Assembly (NCBI GenBank): GCA_017615135.1
Contig: JAGAAU010000076.1
Span: 1 to 5,570, forward strand
Direction of reading: 5' to 3'
Length of the DNA: 5,570 bases
Origin: Bacteroidales bacterium
GTDB lineage: Bacteria; Bacteroidota; Bacteroidia; Bacteroidales; UBA932
The translations under genes and the position numbers were made by a program. Of the stretch, positions 5,426 to 5,570 are shown in pieces (within the stretch, counting starts at the first letter, position 1; the number at the start of each line of letters is the position of its first letter). The notes under the pieces are model-generated. The model saw only the letters and a list, made by a program, of their open reading frames with translations, ran no database searches and was not told the origin of the DNA.

Positions 5426-5570
5426 ATGAAATCACTAATCATCGCAAGGGAAAGAGAGCAGGCGACACTCAAAAGGCTTTTAGAGGAGCCTACAGCACAG
5501 TTTTTAGCCGTTTATGGCAGGCGTCGCATAGGAAAAACGTTTCTTATTCGGGAGTACTTTGACGACAATT
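5426..5570 (+). CDS. AAA-family ATPase (ATPase_2 type), N-terminal 48 residues, partial
   Basis: The frame opens MKSLIIAREREQATLKRLLE and continues to AVYGRRRIGKTFLIREYF, running off the right edge. GRRRIGKT (residues 31-38) is a Walker A nucleotide-binding loop, and the surrounding YGRRRxGKTFLIREFF pattern is characteristic of the large family of Bacteroidota and archaeal ATPases (ATPase_2 domain, often with a C-terminal DUF234 nuclease-like region), usually about 350-500 residues and present in many copies per genome. Its cellular function is not established. The ATG at 5426 is the first in frame after the promoter-like TATCTTCG, and the family typically starts just before the IIAREREQ-like segment. 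It is transcribed away from the candidate RNA and from all the other genes. The flanking sequence is visibly more AT-rich than the left part of the window, which might reflect separate history. Confidence 0.85.
   Translation, partial: MKSLIIAREREQATLKRLLEEPTAQFLAVYGRRRIGKTFLIREYFDDN

Overview
The window looks like a chromosomal segment from a member of the Bacteroidales (Bacteroidota). The reasons are the TAnnTTTG-type -7 promoter elements, the weak Shine-Dalgarno signals, and the gene families: a large OstA_2-like protein, a SurA-like double-parvulin chaperone, a Bacteroidota-type OPT transporter start, and an AAA ATPase of the YGRRRxGKTFLIRE type. I cannot assign a genus from the sequence.

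Layout. From about base 5060 leftward, everything reads on the minus strand. In transcription order there is a short candidate peptide ORF (4955..5014); a 145-residue protein with a conserved-looking acidic N-terminal domain and a histone-H1-like Lys/Ala/Pro tail (4455..4892); and a strong intrinsic terminator (4383..4430). Then comes a tightly packed run of three genes: a SurA-like periplasmic chaperone (2973..4358), a 902-residue OstA/LptA-like protein (292..3000) and the beginning of an OPT-family transporter (1..329, cut by the window edge). The last three overlap by 28 and 38 bp, so they are very probably co-transcribed and translationally coupled. The chaperone and the OstA-like protein both point to outer-membrane biogenesis (beta-barrel folding and LPS traffic). 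The OPT transporter is an inner-membrane carrier with no obvious functional tie and may simply share the operon.

The right end (about 4893..5425) has no convincing protein gene apart from the 19-codon ORF. It holds a minus-strand intrinsic terminator (5057..5085) preceded by about 250 bases of non-coding, hairpin-rich sequence. I read this as a candidate structured small RNA transcribed leftward. Divergent from it, on the plus strand, an AAA ATPase gene (5426..>5570, Walker A visible) starts behind a plausible promoter and runs off the window.

Most of the window is ordinary core-genome material for this group. The least explained parts are the candidate RNA, the tiny ORF with its own -7 element, and the extreme low-complexity expansions of the OstA-like protein. 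I saw no mobile element, CRISPR array, rRNA or tRNA, and no clear defence or biosynthetic system.
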